Below are positions 37,619 to 46,625 of a DNA stretch of 64,000 nt, piece by piece. Both the position numbers and the translations under genes were made by a program. Below the pieces are notes generated by a model. That model saw only the letters and a program-made list of their open reading frames with translations, had not been told where the DNA came from and made no database searches. Position 1 is the first letter of the stretch, and every line of letters begins with the position of its first letter. Source of the DNA: Deltaproteobacteria bacterium (GTDB lineage: Bacteria > Desulfobacterota > GWC2-55-46 > JADFVP01); contig JAJCZH010000002.1 of the NCBI GenBank assembly GCA_029262515.1, positions 81,023-145,022 of the forward strand, written 5' to 3'.

Positions 37619-38128
37619 TTAAGGTGAACGCAGGCTGACAATAAACCTTCTGCCCGGTTTTTCTACGTACTTCCATACAATAGTAGACTCTGTGACCAGG
37701 ATTGCCCAGAACGCTATAAAGTGAAGTGGCTCAGGTATGATGGCAATAAATCCCTTACCACTTCCATACATAGTCAAGATGAAAAAGTGAAGCAAGTACA
37801 TCGAATAGCTGATTTCTCCTAAAAAAACCAGACTCTTGGAAGATAAGATACGAGATACCAGACCTGATTCTGAAGCGATAACAAAGATCAGAATGGCAAA
37901 AGGTATGCTTGAGCTAGTATGGACTAAATAGGTGTTTCCCGCAAACCACATTGGGATTTTGTAGACATAAACAGATAGAAGTAGCGACATACCGACAATA
38001 GAGACCACTATTACCTCAAGCAATGTGTTAGACCGAAACAGTGTCCCGTATCGTCTCCATGCCAAAGCCGTGCACATTCCAAGGACAAATTCAAAGAGAC
38101 GGGCAAGCGGGTTATAGATATAACACCG
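37619..38128 (-). pseudogene. Truncated acyltransferase-3 gene (C-terminal fragment)
   Basis: Encodes only the last part of an OafA/YrhL-type membrane O-acyltransferase: hydrophobic helices, FLGEISYSMYLLHF and the terminal YVEKPGRRF. The frame stays homologous upstream of the listed Met (CYIYNPLARLFEFVLG) but runs into an in-frame TAG at 38129-38131; the N-terminal half with the catalytic His is missing. The break coincides with the edge of the AT-rich cassette. The 252-base gap to the TPR gene shows nothing. Confidence 0.8.
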
Positions 38129-38160
38129 CTAACGCTTTTTCAAATCAATAGATATTAAGA

Positions 38161-38313
38161 TTAGTGTGAATGACCGTGACTATTACGCATGTCTTGGGTA
38201 GTAGCATCCTCACCTCCCACTAGCATACCTGCCACTACAAACAATGTAGCCACCAGTATCAATATAGGTATGATTATTGATAGGTTTAATGGTTTTTTCT
38301 TATTATCGCTCAT
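38161..38313 (-). CDS. 50-residue membrane protein with His-rich C-terminus
   Basis: Not in the track. ATG with GAGG about ten bases upstream; the product has a basic N-terminus (MSDNKKKPLN), one hydrophobic helix (about 11-34) and a tail ending NSHGHSH, a plausible metal ligand set outside the membrane. It is the last gene of the cassette, 27 bases after the membrane-anchor gene, so co-transcription is likely. No family recognised. Confidence 0.65.
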   Translation of the reverse strand: MSDNKKKPLNLSIIIPILILVATLFVVAGMLVGGEDATTQDMRNSHGHSH

Positions 38314-38340
38314 AAGTTATATTTCCTCTCTTCTCTAAGT

Positions 38341-38958
38341 TTATTTAAAGTGTTTAATGTCTGTGTAGTCACCATTTACTATAAGTGTGATGATCATAGT
38401 TTTCGGTGTCCGGTTTCTCCAGAACCATCCATGAGAACCATCAAAGGCAGCCACGAGAGTACCTTCGCTCTTTTGTTTAGAGCCTTTGTTGTAGCTATGA
38501 TAGTTGATTTTCAATTTTTTTGAATCCGCATGTGTGTCAAAGTTAGCTTTGCCTCCATCTGTCCACCATGTGTATTGCACTTTACTTTCTTTACTCATAG
38601 CAACTTTGATTTCTGTCCCTTCATCTGGAGCTAGTGTTACTTTCATCTCGTGATTTAAAGTGCCTGCAGCAGGTTGAGCGTCTACCTTAGAAGCTTGAGC
38701 ACTCTCTTCTTTTGCCACTGCTTTTGCTTGCTTCTGAGCAGTTTCGTTCGCAAGTTCCTGCGCAAGTGATACTTTGATCTCGCCCATTTTTTTCAGACCA
38801 ACGGTCTTGCCGATACCTGTGGGGTCAATACCGTATTCTGCAGGAAGCACAACAGCTATTAGAAGTATGCCTGCTGCAACCGCTGCTATAATGGTTGACT
38901 TTATAAGCCTCCCTGTAGAAGGAAGTTCTTGTTGTGATGGAATGTTAGAGTTGTACAT
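38341..38958 (-). CDS. Transmembrane anchor protein
   Basis: 205 residues: a short N-terminal polar segment, one transmembrane helix (about 21-40, IIAAVAAGILLIAVVLPAEY), an Ala/Lys/Glu-rich stalk (about 60-97) and a C-terminal beta-rich domain with VQYTWWTDGGKANFDTHAD and FDGSHGWFWRNRT. This resembles proteins annotated as transmembrane anchor protein that lie beside HupE/UreJ-like permeases in other bacteria, as here. GGAG precedes the ATG. Its binding partner is unknown; the Trp/His/Asp motif could contact metal. Confidence 0.75.
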   Translation of the reverse strand: MYNSNIPSQQELPSTGRLIKSTIIAAVAAGILLIAVVLPAEYGIDPTGIGKTVGLKKMGEIKVSLAQELANETAQKQAKAVAKEESAQASKVDAQPAAGTLNHEMKVTLAPDEGTEIKVAMSKESKVQYTWWTDGGKANFDTHADSKKLKINYHSYNKGSKQKSEGTLVAAFDGSHGWFWRNRTPKTMIITLIVNGDYTDIKHFK

Positions 38959-38991
38959 GTAGTATCTCCTATATTTACCAAGTTGATTTGT

Positions 38992-39717
38992 TTATGAAGT
39001 GAAAAAGCCTGTCAGCTGGTACCCTATCAGAAGAAAGCCCAACATCATCAATACGGTGTTGGCTGAATAAGCGCGATGCATAAAGTTCCCAAAACGTCGC
39101 CAGTAGGTTATCAAAATTAATATAGCCGCAAGAGCCAAAACCTGCCCTACTTCAACACCTATATTAAAGAAGATAAGATTATACAAAAGCCCGTCAGCTG
39201 AAAGCTCATAGTCGAGTATCTTGGTGGCAAGGCCTAGACCGTGGAAAAGTCCAAAGATGAGAGTAGCTATCTTTGTGTTAGGCTGGAAATTAAACCAGCG
39301 TTGGTATGCGCCCATGTTATCAAGTGCCTTGTAGACAATTGAAAAACCAATAATAGCGTCAATGATATAAGCATTGATGCTTATATCCATCAAGACACCG
39401 GAGAGTAATGTAACCACATGACCTACTGCGAAAAGGGTCACATAGATACCTACATCTTTTAAGTGGTATAAGAAAAATATAACTCCGAACAGGAACAGTA
39501 AATGATCATATCCGGTCATCATATGCTTTGCACCAAGGTACATAAACGGTATAGGCAGCACACCGACGATTTCCTGAATATAACCTTTATCTCCGGCTGT
39601 AACGCCGTGAGCTAAAGCATCAGGTATCACTCCAAAGACGATAGCTGTAACTGTTGATAGCCCTAATAGCACAAACAAACTTTTCTTGTTTGTGCACAGT
39701 TGAACAAGTTTAGTCAT
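38992..39717 (-). CDS. HupE/UreJ-family permease
   Basis: Membrane protein of about 241 residues with a cleavable-looking N-terminus ending DALAHG and six or so helices. The family signatures are MMTGYDHLLFLFGVIFFL and FGLFHGLGLA, whose His/Asp residues line a putative metal path. HupE/UreJ proteins move nickel or other divalent metals. I use the internal ATG (residue 6 of the track), preceded by GGAG. It sits between the His-rich secreted protein gene and the anchor gene. Confidence 0.85.
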   Translation of the reverse strand: MTKLVQLCTNKKSLFVLLGLSTVTAIVFGVIPDALAHGVTAGDKGYIQEIVGVLPIPFMYLGAKHMMTGYDHLLFLFGVIFFLYHLKDVGIYVTLFAVGHVVTLLSGVLMDISINAYIIDAIIGFSIVYKALDNMGAYQRWFNFQPNTKIATLIFGLFHGLGLATKILDYELSADGLLYNLIFFNIGVEVGQVLALAAILILITYWRRFGNFMHRAYSANTVLMMLGFLLIGYQLTGFFTS

Positions 39718-39833
39718 TGACAGACGCTCCATTTGAAGGGTTGTTGTAAATACAAATATTCAAATAAGGAGGCTATATGTGATTTACATAGGCCAACTAT
39801 ATGCTGAGTGCAGATATAAAGTCCGTTGGACTC

Positions 39834-40283
39834 TTAAATCAGCAAACGCTTAGTTGTTAAATAGAGGGGGGTAGAACGTGAAGAACTTCGGTGATGGTCA
39901 GGCTGAACTAGATCTTTTATGAATATTCGATCGAAATCATAGTCAATAAGAACGTTAGACAAGTGAGTAGTGTCTATATCTTGACTGCTATGCCTTGGGG
40001 AAGAAAGTACTGTCTGAACTGGGTTTTGTAAGTCTATATGCAGAAAATTAGTGAAATGATTGAAAAAGTCAAAATTAGTTATGTGATGAGAACTGGATTG
40101 ATCTTGTGTGTTATGAGAGGTGCCTGCATGACGATGACTGTGTGTTATTTCAACTTGGGAAGTTTTTTGATGACTAGCTTCTTGATTGTCATGCATTTCA
40201 TGCAAAACATCATGCGGCATCAGCTGAGCAAATGCCGGCATGGCTAAAAATACAATCAAAAAGATCAAGAATAATTTTCTCAT
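39834..40283 (-). CDS. His-rich secreted protein
   Basis: 149 residues; signal peptide ends at AMPAFA. The mature part holds 16 His in about 130 residues, in clusters such as HDVLHEMHD, THSHRHAGTSH, SSHH and DHH. No transmembrane helix follows. It is probably a periplasmic metal scavenger or sensor, not a known enzyme. The first gene of the cassette, 116 bases upstream of the permease. A promoter sits directly before the ATG, leaving little or no leader. Confidence 0.7.
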   Translation of the reverse strand: MRKLFLIFLIVFLAMPAFAQLMPHDVLHEMHDNQEASHQKTSQVEITHSHRHAGTSHNTQDQSSSHHITNFDFFNHFTNFLHIDLQNPVQTVLSSPRHSSQDIDTTHLSNVLIDYDFDRIFIKDLVQPDHHRSSSRSTPLYLTTKRLLI

Positions 40284-40291
40284 AGTTACTA

Positions 40292-40318
40292 ATTATACCA
40301 GAACTAAAAAAAATGCAA
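40292..40318 (-). promoter_or_regulatory. Promoter of the metal cassette
   Basis: Minus-strand TTGCAT, 15 bases, TATAAT; the -10 ends nine bases before the ATG of the His-rich gene, so the transcript would be nearly leaderless, and no ribosome-binding site is seen. Confidence 0.6.
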
Positions 40319-40722
40319 GATATATAACTTCTACTTTATTGCGTTACTAACTGTAAACACTTTTTCGACTACCGCATCTAAGACCACTAAGATGCCCAAT
40401 TGGAACCAAGAAGATAGAGCATGATTTTAGCATAATATCTTGAAGCAGCAGAACTTTACTGTAGCAGCTTTCTTTTAAGTGACTATAGCTTTATAATTCT
40501 CTGATGTTGAATCAAGCTGTGAATTGAAGACCTTCGTGGGTGGAATCTGATATAATCCTGAACCAGCCTGACTTGATCTTAATAAATTGGTCCGACACTA
40601 TGTTCTAAGTACTAAAAGAAATCGATAATTCTGAGCCTTCCTTAGAGTTGAAGACTTGTAGGTATATTACGTACTAGAAAGAACAGTTTGAAATATGTGC
40701 TTGGGGACGGTTTGGGGACGCA
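40319..40722. other. Gap between cassette and ssrA terminator
   Basis: AT-rich with no convincing ORF. Scattered short repeats of the kind TTGAAGACYT occur; I see no att-like copy of the ssrA 3' end. Confidence 0.4.
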
Positions 40723-40757
40723 AATAAGGGGCTACCTAAAAAGGTAACCCCTTATTT
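40723..40757. terminator. Terminator downstream of ssrA
   Basis: AATAAGGGG(C)TACCT / AGGTA(A)CCCCTTATT hairpin with T-rich flank, 15 bases beyond the tmRNA CCA end. Confidence 0.8.
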
Positions 40758-40771
40758 TTATTAAGAAAATT

Positions 40772-41122
40772 TGGTGGAGGCGGTGGGAATCGAACCCACG
40801 TCCGGAAACGCCTACATTCAGGCATCTACATACTTAGTCTATGGAAATTTCTCACCCTCTTGCATCCCACAGACAAACTACAAGAGCGCCAGTCCGGTTA
40901 GATTTCGCCATTAGGGTACTTCGGACAGAGCCCCTTAGGCTATCCTGCTAGTAGTCGTCCCGTAAAACCCGCAGGAGAAGCCCCACAGGACGCTAGCCGT
41001 GATTAAGCGGCTAGTGCGTAGTTATAGTCGTCTGCGACTATGTGTTTCTACCTGGTTAACGAGTAGTAGGCCTCGGTATGCTTCCTGAGTTTCGGTCCGT
41101 CCCGTCGAAGCCGGTCGCCCCC
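40772..41122 (-). ncRNA. ssrA: tmRNA
   Basis: One-piece transfer-messenger RNA of 351 bases that rescues stalled ribosomes and tags the peptide. The 5' end reads GGGGGCGACCGGCTTCGACG and the 3' tRNA-like part ends GTTCGATTCCCACCGCCTCC with encoded ACCA. The tag frame GCA GAC GAC TAT AAC TAC GCA CTA GCC GCT TAA gives ADDYNYALAA, close to the E. coli tag. smpB lies directly upstream on the same strand. Confidence 0.97.
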
Positions 41123-41186
41123 AAACTTTTTCTATATTTGATTGTCAAAGAGTTACTGCGTATATATATATTAACATATAAATGTT

Positions 41187-41207
41187 TTATCCACAATGGT
41201 GGATAAA
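41187..41207. repeat. Palindrome containing a consensus DnaA box
   Basis: TTATCCACAATGGTGGATAA between ssrA and smpB: the plus strand has the perfect box TTATCCACA, the minus strand TTATCCACC. A TATATATATATTAACATATAAAT stretch is next to it. Confidence 0.6.
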
Positions 41208-41234
41208 GCAGACCTATGTTTCCTTTTGATCCAA

Positions 41235-41696
41235 TCAGTCTTTATTACGTTCTCTTACGGCGCGTGCCATATCGCGGTCGAGGTCTTTTTTCTTGAGCGT
41301 TTCCCTCTTGTCATAGAGCTTTTTACCTTTTGCGAGGCCAATTTCCACCTTGGCGCGCCCGTTCTTGAAGTACATCTTGGTAGCTACAAGGGTAATACCC
41401 TTTTCGCGTATTTTTCCGGTTAACCGCAGGATCTCTTTTTTATGGAGAAGCAGTTTACGCGTACGCCGCGGTTCTGCTTCTTTGAAGCTGTCGGCCTTTG
41501 TGTACGGGCTTATGTGTGCGTTGACGAGAAAGGCCTCTTCGCCTTTTATCCTGCCGTATGCGTCTCTCAGGTTGGCCTTGCCATCTCTTAGAGATTTTAC
41601 CTCATTGCCTTCGAGCACAATTCCTGCCTCTATAGTCTCAACGATGTGGTAGTCGTGAAAGGCTTTTTTATTCTGACAGATTATCTTGATACCCAA
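41235..41696 (-). CDS. smpB: SsrA-binding protein SmpB
   Basis: Binds tmRNA and brings it to stalled ribosomes. 153 residues with the oligonucleotide-binding core: NKKAFHDYHIVETIEAGIVL, GNEVKSLRDGKANLRDAY and KMYFKNGRAKVEIGLAKGKKLYDKR, plus the basic C-terminal tail that mimics a codon-anticodon stem. The gene ends 112 bases before ssrA, and starts one base after rseC. Confidence 0.97.
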   Translation of the reverse strand: MGIKIICQNKKAFHDYHIVETIEAGIVLEGNEVKSLRDGKANLRDAYGRIKGEEAFLVNAHISPYTKADSFKEAEPRRTRKLLLHKKEILRLTGKIREKGITLVATKMYFKNGRAKVEIGLAKGKKLYDKRETLKKKDLDRDMARAVRERNKD

Positions 41697-41697
41697 G

Positions 41698-42126
41698 TTA
41701 CACCACCCTGAGAACTTGGGGTTTGTGTGTAGCGTTTTTTTCCGTTATACGGGAGTAGAGCTTAAGGGCTGTAAAGGCGAGTGCAAGAAAGAGCACACCG
41801 AAAACTCCGGTGATGAGATCGGGGTTTGTGGCGGGCCAGAAGTGCGGCGCTGCATATGTGCCTATAACAACTCCGGCGATAAAAGCGAGTATCGGCATTA
41901 GGTAGAGCATCACTCCTGCCTTTATAATAGAACCCGCGCCTACGGAGTAGAGCACATGGTCGCCGATTTTTGCTCCTATGCTGTTGTTAGCCTCTACCAG
42001 CATTTCGGTTTCCGAGATGCTGGCGCAACTACTCTTTGCGGAGCACGAATCGCATGATCCGGACCTGCTCGCTTTGATTATAGCCGTGAAGCCAGATATT
42101 TCAACTATTACGCCTTCTTCTTCCAT
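41698..42126 (-). CDS. rseC: RseC/MucC-family protein
   Basis: 142-residue inner-membrane protein of the SoxR-reducing/RseC family. The N-terminal domain has a cysteine set (CDSCSAKSSC) that may hold an Fe-S cluster; two hydrophobic helices (about 68-90 and 100-120) follow. In other bacteria RseC modulates SoxR reduction, sigma-E signalling or Rnf-type electron transport; no such partner is near. It abuts smpB. Confidence 0.85.
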   Translation of the reverse strand: MEEEGVIVEISGFTAIIKASRSGSCDSCSAKSSCASISETEMLVEANNSIGAKIGDHVLYSVGAGSIIKAGVMLYLMPILAFIAGVVIGTYAAPHFWPATNPDLITGVFGVLFLALAFTALKLYSRITEKNATHKPQVLRVV

Positions 42127-42272
42127 ATATTAATCGTAGCAGAGATGCTCCCTTTATTCAAGTCGAGGTCGTCTGCGTACTGCTGCATATGGGCCTTAAA
42201 GATATGAGACCGTTGCCAGTGACAACGGTCTCAGGTGGTGGGATATGTGTGTGGGGTAGTACTTGATAAGCT

Positions 42273-44050
42273 TTATACGGCCCTAAGGTGAGAGCGTTCA
42301 GCCTCCAGGGCCTCTTTGTTGCTCTTATTTCGATTCAGAGATGTCGATTCGGTCTTGAATTTTCTCATCCTGCTCGAAACGGTAAATATTTCAATCTTCT
42401 CTTTGAGCCCGGCAGCAAGTTCCGCAATCTCGTTGCTTGCGCCTGCAACCTGCTGCGCACTCTCTGAGGTCTGTGATACGATGGACGACACGCTCTCGAT
42501 ATCGCTGCTGATCTGTTCAGTGGAAGCCGACTGCTCTTCTGCCGCGGTCGAGACCTGATGGATCATATTCTTTACAATATCTACCTTTTCCAGGGTGACA
42601 TTTAGAGATTCACCGGCTTCGGATGCGAGTTGTACGCCGCTATCTACCGCTTCGACCTCGTTTTTCGTGGAAGTGATAGCCTTGTCGATCTCTGCCTGCA
42701 TGCCCTTGATCATGCCTCCGATCTCTTTTGTGGCCGACATGGTCTTTTCCGCCAGTTTCCTCACTTCATCTGCTACGACCGCGAAACCGCGTCCCTGCTC
42801 ACCTGCTCGTGCCGCGTCGATTGCGGCGTAAGTGCCAGCATGTTGGTCTGGTCCGCTATGTCGTCGATGACGTTTATGATGTTGCCGATCTCCTGGGACT
42901 TACCTCCGAGCGTGGAGATTATATCGTTCGATTCTTTAGCGGTCTCCTAGATACCGTTCATGCTGTTTATGGTCTGGTCTACGGTGCTGCCTCCTGTGGT
43001 GGCTACATCGTTTGCAGAGCTGGCGGCATCAGCAGCGTTAACTATTTTTGAAAAATCTCAACTATAGTTGCCGTCACCTCTTGCGACGCGGTTGATACCA
43101 GCTGGGCTCTTGAGCTCAGTTCCTTGCTGCCGCTTGCTATTTGCACGGCAGATGCGCTGAGCTCCTCAGAGGCGCTAGCCAGGTGCTCACCGGAGGCATG
43201 AATCTCTCCAATGATGTCATGGAACTTGACGATCATGTTGTTGAAAGTTCTACTCATTTGGCCGGTTTCATCTTCAGAGGTGACTTTGACCTGGAGTGTG
43301 TAAGGTTGCCTGTTTGCTCGATCTCAACCATGATGTTCTTCAGGGCTGCAATCGGTTTGGAGATCATTCGGGATACCGTGTAGCCGACAAGACACACCAT
43401 TACGGTGATTATGATGAAGAGCACGGCAGTAACTTTTTTTTAACGTCGTTAAGGCGGCGAAGGCCTCTGTTTCGTTTATCTCGTCCAGTATTCCCCAGTT
43501 AAGTCCGAGTATGTCGAGAAGGGCATAGGCGCTAAGCACCGGCACATCCATGTAGCCTTTTACGATCGCGGAGCCGCTCTGACCCTTGAGGGAGTTGTTG
43601 GCGCTTACGGAGTTGATTTTATGGGTGCCGACCGAGGAGTGATGCTTCTTGATATTATTTATGACCTCTTCAGTTGTACCTGACTTTTTTAGGGCCGTCA
43701 TGTATCCGGCTTTATCTTCTATAAAGAAGCGGGAGTTGTTCACCAGCTTATGTTCGGAGTTTATTATGTAGGTCTCGCCGGATACGCCCAGGCCCACGTA
43801 GGCCCACTGCTCATTCGAGGTCATGACCGTATCAATTTTACCGATAGGCATTTCAAAGATAAGAACACCTAATGGTATTGAAGTAACTGATCATTTCTGA
43901 CTTCTTACCCTCTCTTATAGAGATCAGTTCATTGAAGGCCGCGTGTTCCAATGCCTTGCTCGAACTGTTGTATGCGACATATAGGGTTATGGACATAGGT
44001 ATAAGGCCGACTATCAGGAACAGCGTAACAAGTTTTGCGCTAATCTTCAT
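42273..44050 (-). pseudogene. Methyl-accepting chemotaxis protein pseudogene
   Basis: Parts of one transducer lie in different frames, in order on the minus strand: N-terminal helix and sensor (MKISAKLVTLFLIVGLIPMS), a dCache-like ligand domain (YVGLGVSGETYIIN), a second helix with HAMP (ISKPIAALKNIM), and the signalling hairpin (QGRGFAVVADEVRKLAEKT). Breaks seen: a shift near 43855; a slip in an A8 run near 43435; a two-base anomaly near 43290; an extra T near 43053; a TAG where the frame continues GI-ETAKESND near 42950; and a lost A (CTTAC for CTTAAC) near 42833. The gene is clearly dead. Confidence 0.9.
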
Positions 44051-44540
44051 GTTTCTAAATAACGTTATTCACCTGTCCGCAAATATTAAATAGCTCTGAA
44101 AGCCTGTTGTATTAGGTCTGTATGTTGACGAAAAGGTCCTGCTTTTTACGCTATCTTCAACCTGTCTGGTTACTTGATGATATGCCGTAGGCCGCCTGAT
44201 CTCTTATAAGCGGCGGTAACGTAACGCAACAGACACTTTTTCCGAAATTTGCGCTTTTCTTTTCCGTCTATGGCTTATTTATCGGATACTTGAAATAATT
44301 GCTGAACAGGTATGAATGTGGATTTCATACAAAACAAAAGACTACGCAATGTCCACCAATCGTGATCCACGAGAAGATACTTTTGCTGACCGTTTTTTAT
44401 GATATTACTGTTACAAAGGTACAGGGTAGCCTGTTTTGTAACGTTATCCGGTTCTATATGTGATAGGTTGTCAGTTGTTCAGCGTTGTTTGCAGGCAACG
44501 TTATTACAACTGTTACCATTGAATATCAAGAGGTTATGGC
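44051..44540. other. Gap without recognised gene
   Basis: Divergent region between the dead chemoreceptor gene and rsmB. The plus ORF from 44399 overlaps rsmB in another frame and looks spurious. Promoters not resolved. Confidence 0.4.
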
Positions 44541-45905
44541 ATGGCAGAAGCTTCAAGGGTATCCGCATCAAGGGTTCTTGGCAGGGTGTACGCCGGAGGA
44601 TATGCGGATATACTGTTAGAGGGAGAGCTTTCAGGGCTTTCACCTCAGTTGCGCCCGTTTACGACCGAACTGGTTTACGGCGTTTTGAGATGGCAGGAAC
44701 GGATAGACTATGTTATTCGCTCTTTTGCATCGGTCAAACCCGAAAAGATGGAGCACAGGGTATTGAATGCCCTGAGGCTCGGCGTCTACCAGTTACTATT
44801 TCTTTCAGGGGTGCCGTCTCATGCGGCTATTAATGAGAGTGTGGAGCTTGTTCGCTCTCTGGGGCGTAAAAAGGCCGGTTTTGTAAACGGAGTGCTCAGA
44901 AAGGTAGGTATTGAGGGGTCATCCGTCCGGTTTCCTGATATAGAGGCTACACCGGTTCGACATATAGCCACTTTCTATTCACACCCCGAGTGGATTGTGC
45001 GCCGATGGGTTGAAATGTTCGGGGTAGAACCTACGATAGAGTTATGCAAGGACAACCTCGTTCCACCTCCGAAGTGCCTGAGGGTAAACAGCATAAAAGT
45101 ACCGGATGCCGAGGGCCGGTTATTACTGATAGAGGAGCTGAGTGCAGTTGGTTTTACTGTTACCCCGGATTCTTACAGCCCGGATGCTCTGGTTCTTGCC
45201 GGGCGCGGAAGGTTGATGAAAGCCGATAGCAATGGTCTGCCCGACGCGCGGTACTACTTTCAGGATTCGGCTTCGCAGCTCGTCTCCATTCTTCTCGACC
45301 CGACTCCCGGTTCCGACGTGCTGGACGCCTGTGCCGCTCCGGGCGGAAAGAGCTCCCATATAGCAGCGCTTATGGGAAATAGCGGCAGGCTTTTTGCCTT
45401 GGAGCGTAACAGTGCACGGACCGGGATTCTTGAGGGTACGCTTTTAAGGCTCGGAGTTACTATTGCCGTTACCGTCTGCGCCGATTCCGAGCTTCCTTTG
45501 AAACTTCCGCCCGATGCGCCACACGAGTTCGATTCTGTACTTTGTGATGCGCCCTGTTCCGGTCTCGGGGTGCTCGGAAGGGCTCCGGATATTAAGCTCA
45601 GAAGAGTGGAGGCCGATCTCGGCGACCTGGCGTTGAGACAGAAGAGGTTGATAGAGAACCTGAGCGGTTATGTGGCTCCCGGTGGTACGCTGGTCTACTC
45701 GGTCTGCAGTAATGAACCAGAAGAGAGTACAGAAATCATCGATGCTTTTTTAGCAACGCATCCGGGATTCATCATCGAAAACGGAGCCGCACACCTGTCG
45801 GCCTCTTGTGCTCCGTTGGTAGATGAAAGAGGTTTTTTGAGAACCTATCCCCATAAGGCCAGGATGGACGGTTTTTTTGCAGCAAGGCTCAAAAGGGTTG
45901 AGTAG
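44541..45905 (+). CDS. rsmB: 16S rRNA (cytosine-967-C5)-methyltransferase
   Basis: Modifies C967 of 16S rRNA with S-adenosylmethionine. Residues 1-140 form a NusB-like RNA-binding domain; the rest is a Rossmann methyltransferase with DACAAPGGKSSHIAALM (SAM loop), FDSVLCDAPCSGLGVLGR with the catalytic Cys, and VYSVCSNEPEESTEI with the second Cys. 454 residues, normal size. GAGG precedes the ATG. No partner genes (fmt, def) nearby. Confidence 0.95.
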   Translation: MAEASRVSASRVLGRVYAGGYADILLEGELSGLSPQLRPFTTELVYGVLRWQERIDYVIRSFASVKPEKMEHRVLNALRLGVYQLLFLSGVPSHAAINESVELVRSLGRKKAGFVNGVLRKVGIEGSSVRFPDIEATPVRHIATFYSHPEWIVRRWVEMFGVEPTIELCKDNLVPPPKCLRVNSIKVPDAEGRLLLIEELSAVGFTVTPDSYSPDALVLAGRGRLMKADSNGLPDARYYFQDSASQLVSILLDPTPGSDVLDACAAPGGKSSHIAALMGNSGRLFALERNSARTGILEGTLLRLGVTIAVTVCADSELPLKLPPDAPHEFDSVLCDAPCSGLGVLGRAPDIKLRRVEADLGDLALRQKRLIENLSGYVAPGGTLVYSVCSNEPEESTEIIDAFLATHPGFIIENGAAHLSASCAPLVDERGFLRTYPHKARMDGFFAARLKRVE

Positions 45906-45971
45906 GAAAAAGTTCAGCCCATATGAGATCTGTCGGGCACGAACAGGCGGGTCGTACGGTTATTTGTTCTG

Positions 45972-46625
45972 TTATGGAAGCCAGTCGAAGTATGTTTTTC
46001 TCTGTTTGGAGGCATTGCCTGTCGGCAGTGTTGAGAAGACGTCGTTGATAAAGCGTTGTACCCTCGGTTCGTATACCTTGATTATCGCAAGCTCCATAGA
46101 TGCCTTGTCCAACTTTATATCCGAGTCGGTAGTGTCGTACTCTGCGCTCCAGAGTTTTGTGCCGTTCCTTGAGTGGAGCGTAAAGCGCGCTTTGACCTTG
46201 AGGTAGGCGTAGGTTACCAGGGTATTGCTCTCCCAGTCGATGATCTTTATAGAGAGTACGGCGTCCGTGCCGAGTTCGTCAGCAATCACTGCATAGCTTT
46301 TTGCGCCGAGAGTTTTGCTGCCGAGCTGCAGGTATCTGTTGTCTATTTTGTTAAGCTCCGGGGAGCGGTAATCTAATGTTTGAAGTTTTTTGCGCGTCAT
46401 GGATCTAAAGATATAAGATACGTCGGCCTGCTTCTCTATCCCGTCGCCCCACTCTATTGGCAGCACTGCTACCGTATGGGGGCTTAGGTTTGCAAAGCGT
46501 TCATTGATATTGAAATTGACCGCGTGTGAGCAGCCGGTTGCTAAAAGGCACAGTATAGCCGTAAAGAGCAGTCCGACATACAGTTTGCCCAGTTTATGTT
46601 TTCCGGTCTGTTGATTAATTTGCAT
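45972..46625 (-). CDS. GNA1162/DUF799-like lipoprotein
   Basis: 217 residues with a hydrophobic N-terminus and lipobox LLATGC. The mature part has HTVAVLPIEW near its start and AVIADELGTDAVLSIKIIDWE, features of the DUF799 (GNA1162) lipoprotein family, related to TolB N-terminal-type folds and often found with CsgG-like outer-membrane proteins. Its start overlaps the end of the upstream FlgT-like gene by 11 bases, so the two are probably coupled. Function not established. Confidence 0.75.
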   Translation of the reverse strand: MQINQQTGKHKLGKLYVGLLFTAILCLLATGCSHAVNFNINERFANLSPHTVAVLPIEWGDGIEKQADVSYIFRSMTRKKLQTLDYRSPELNKIDNRYLQLGSKTLGAKSYAVIADELGTDAVLSIKIIDWESNTLVTYAYLKVKARFTLHSRNGTKLWSAEYDTTDSDIKLDKASMELAIIKVYEPRVQRFINDVFSTLPTGNASKQRKTYFDWLP

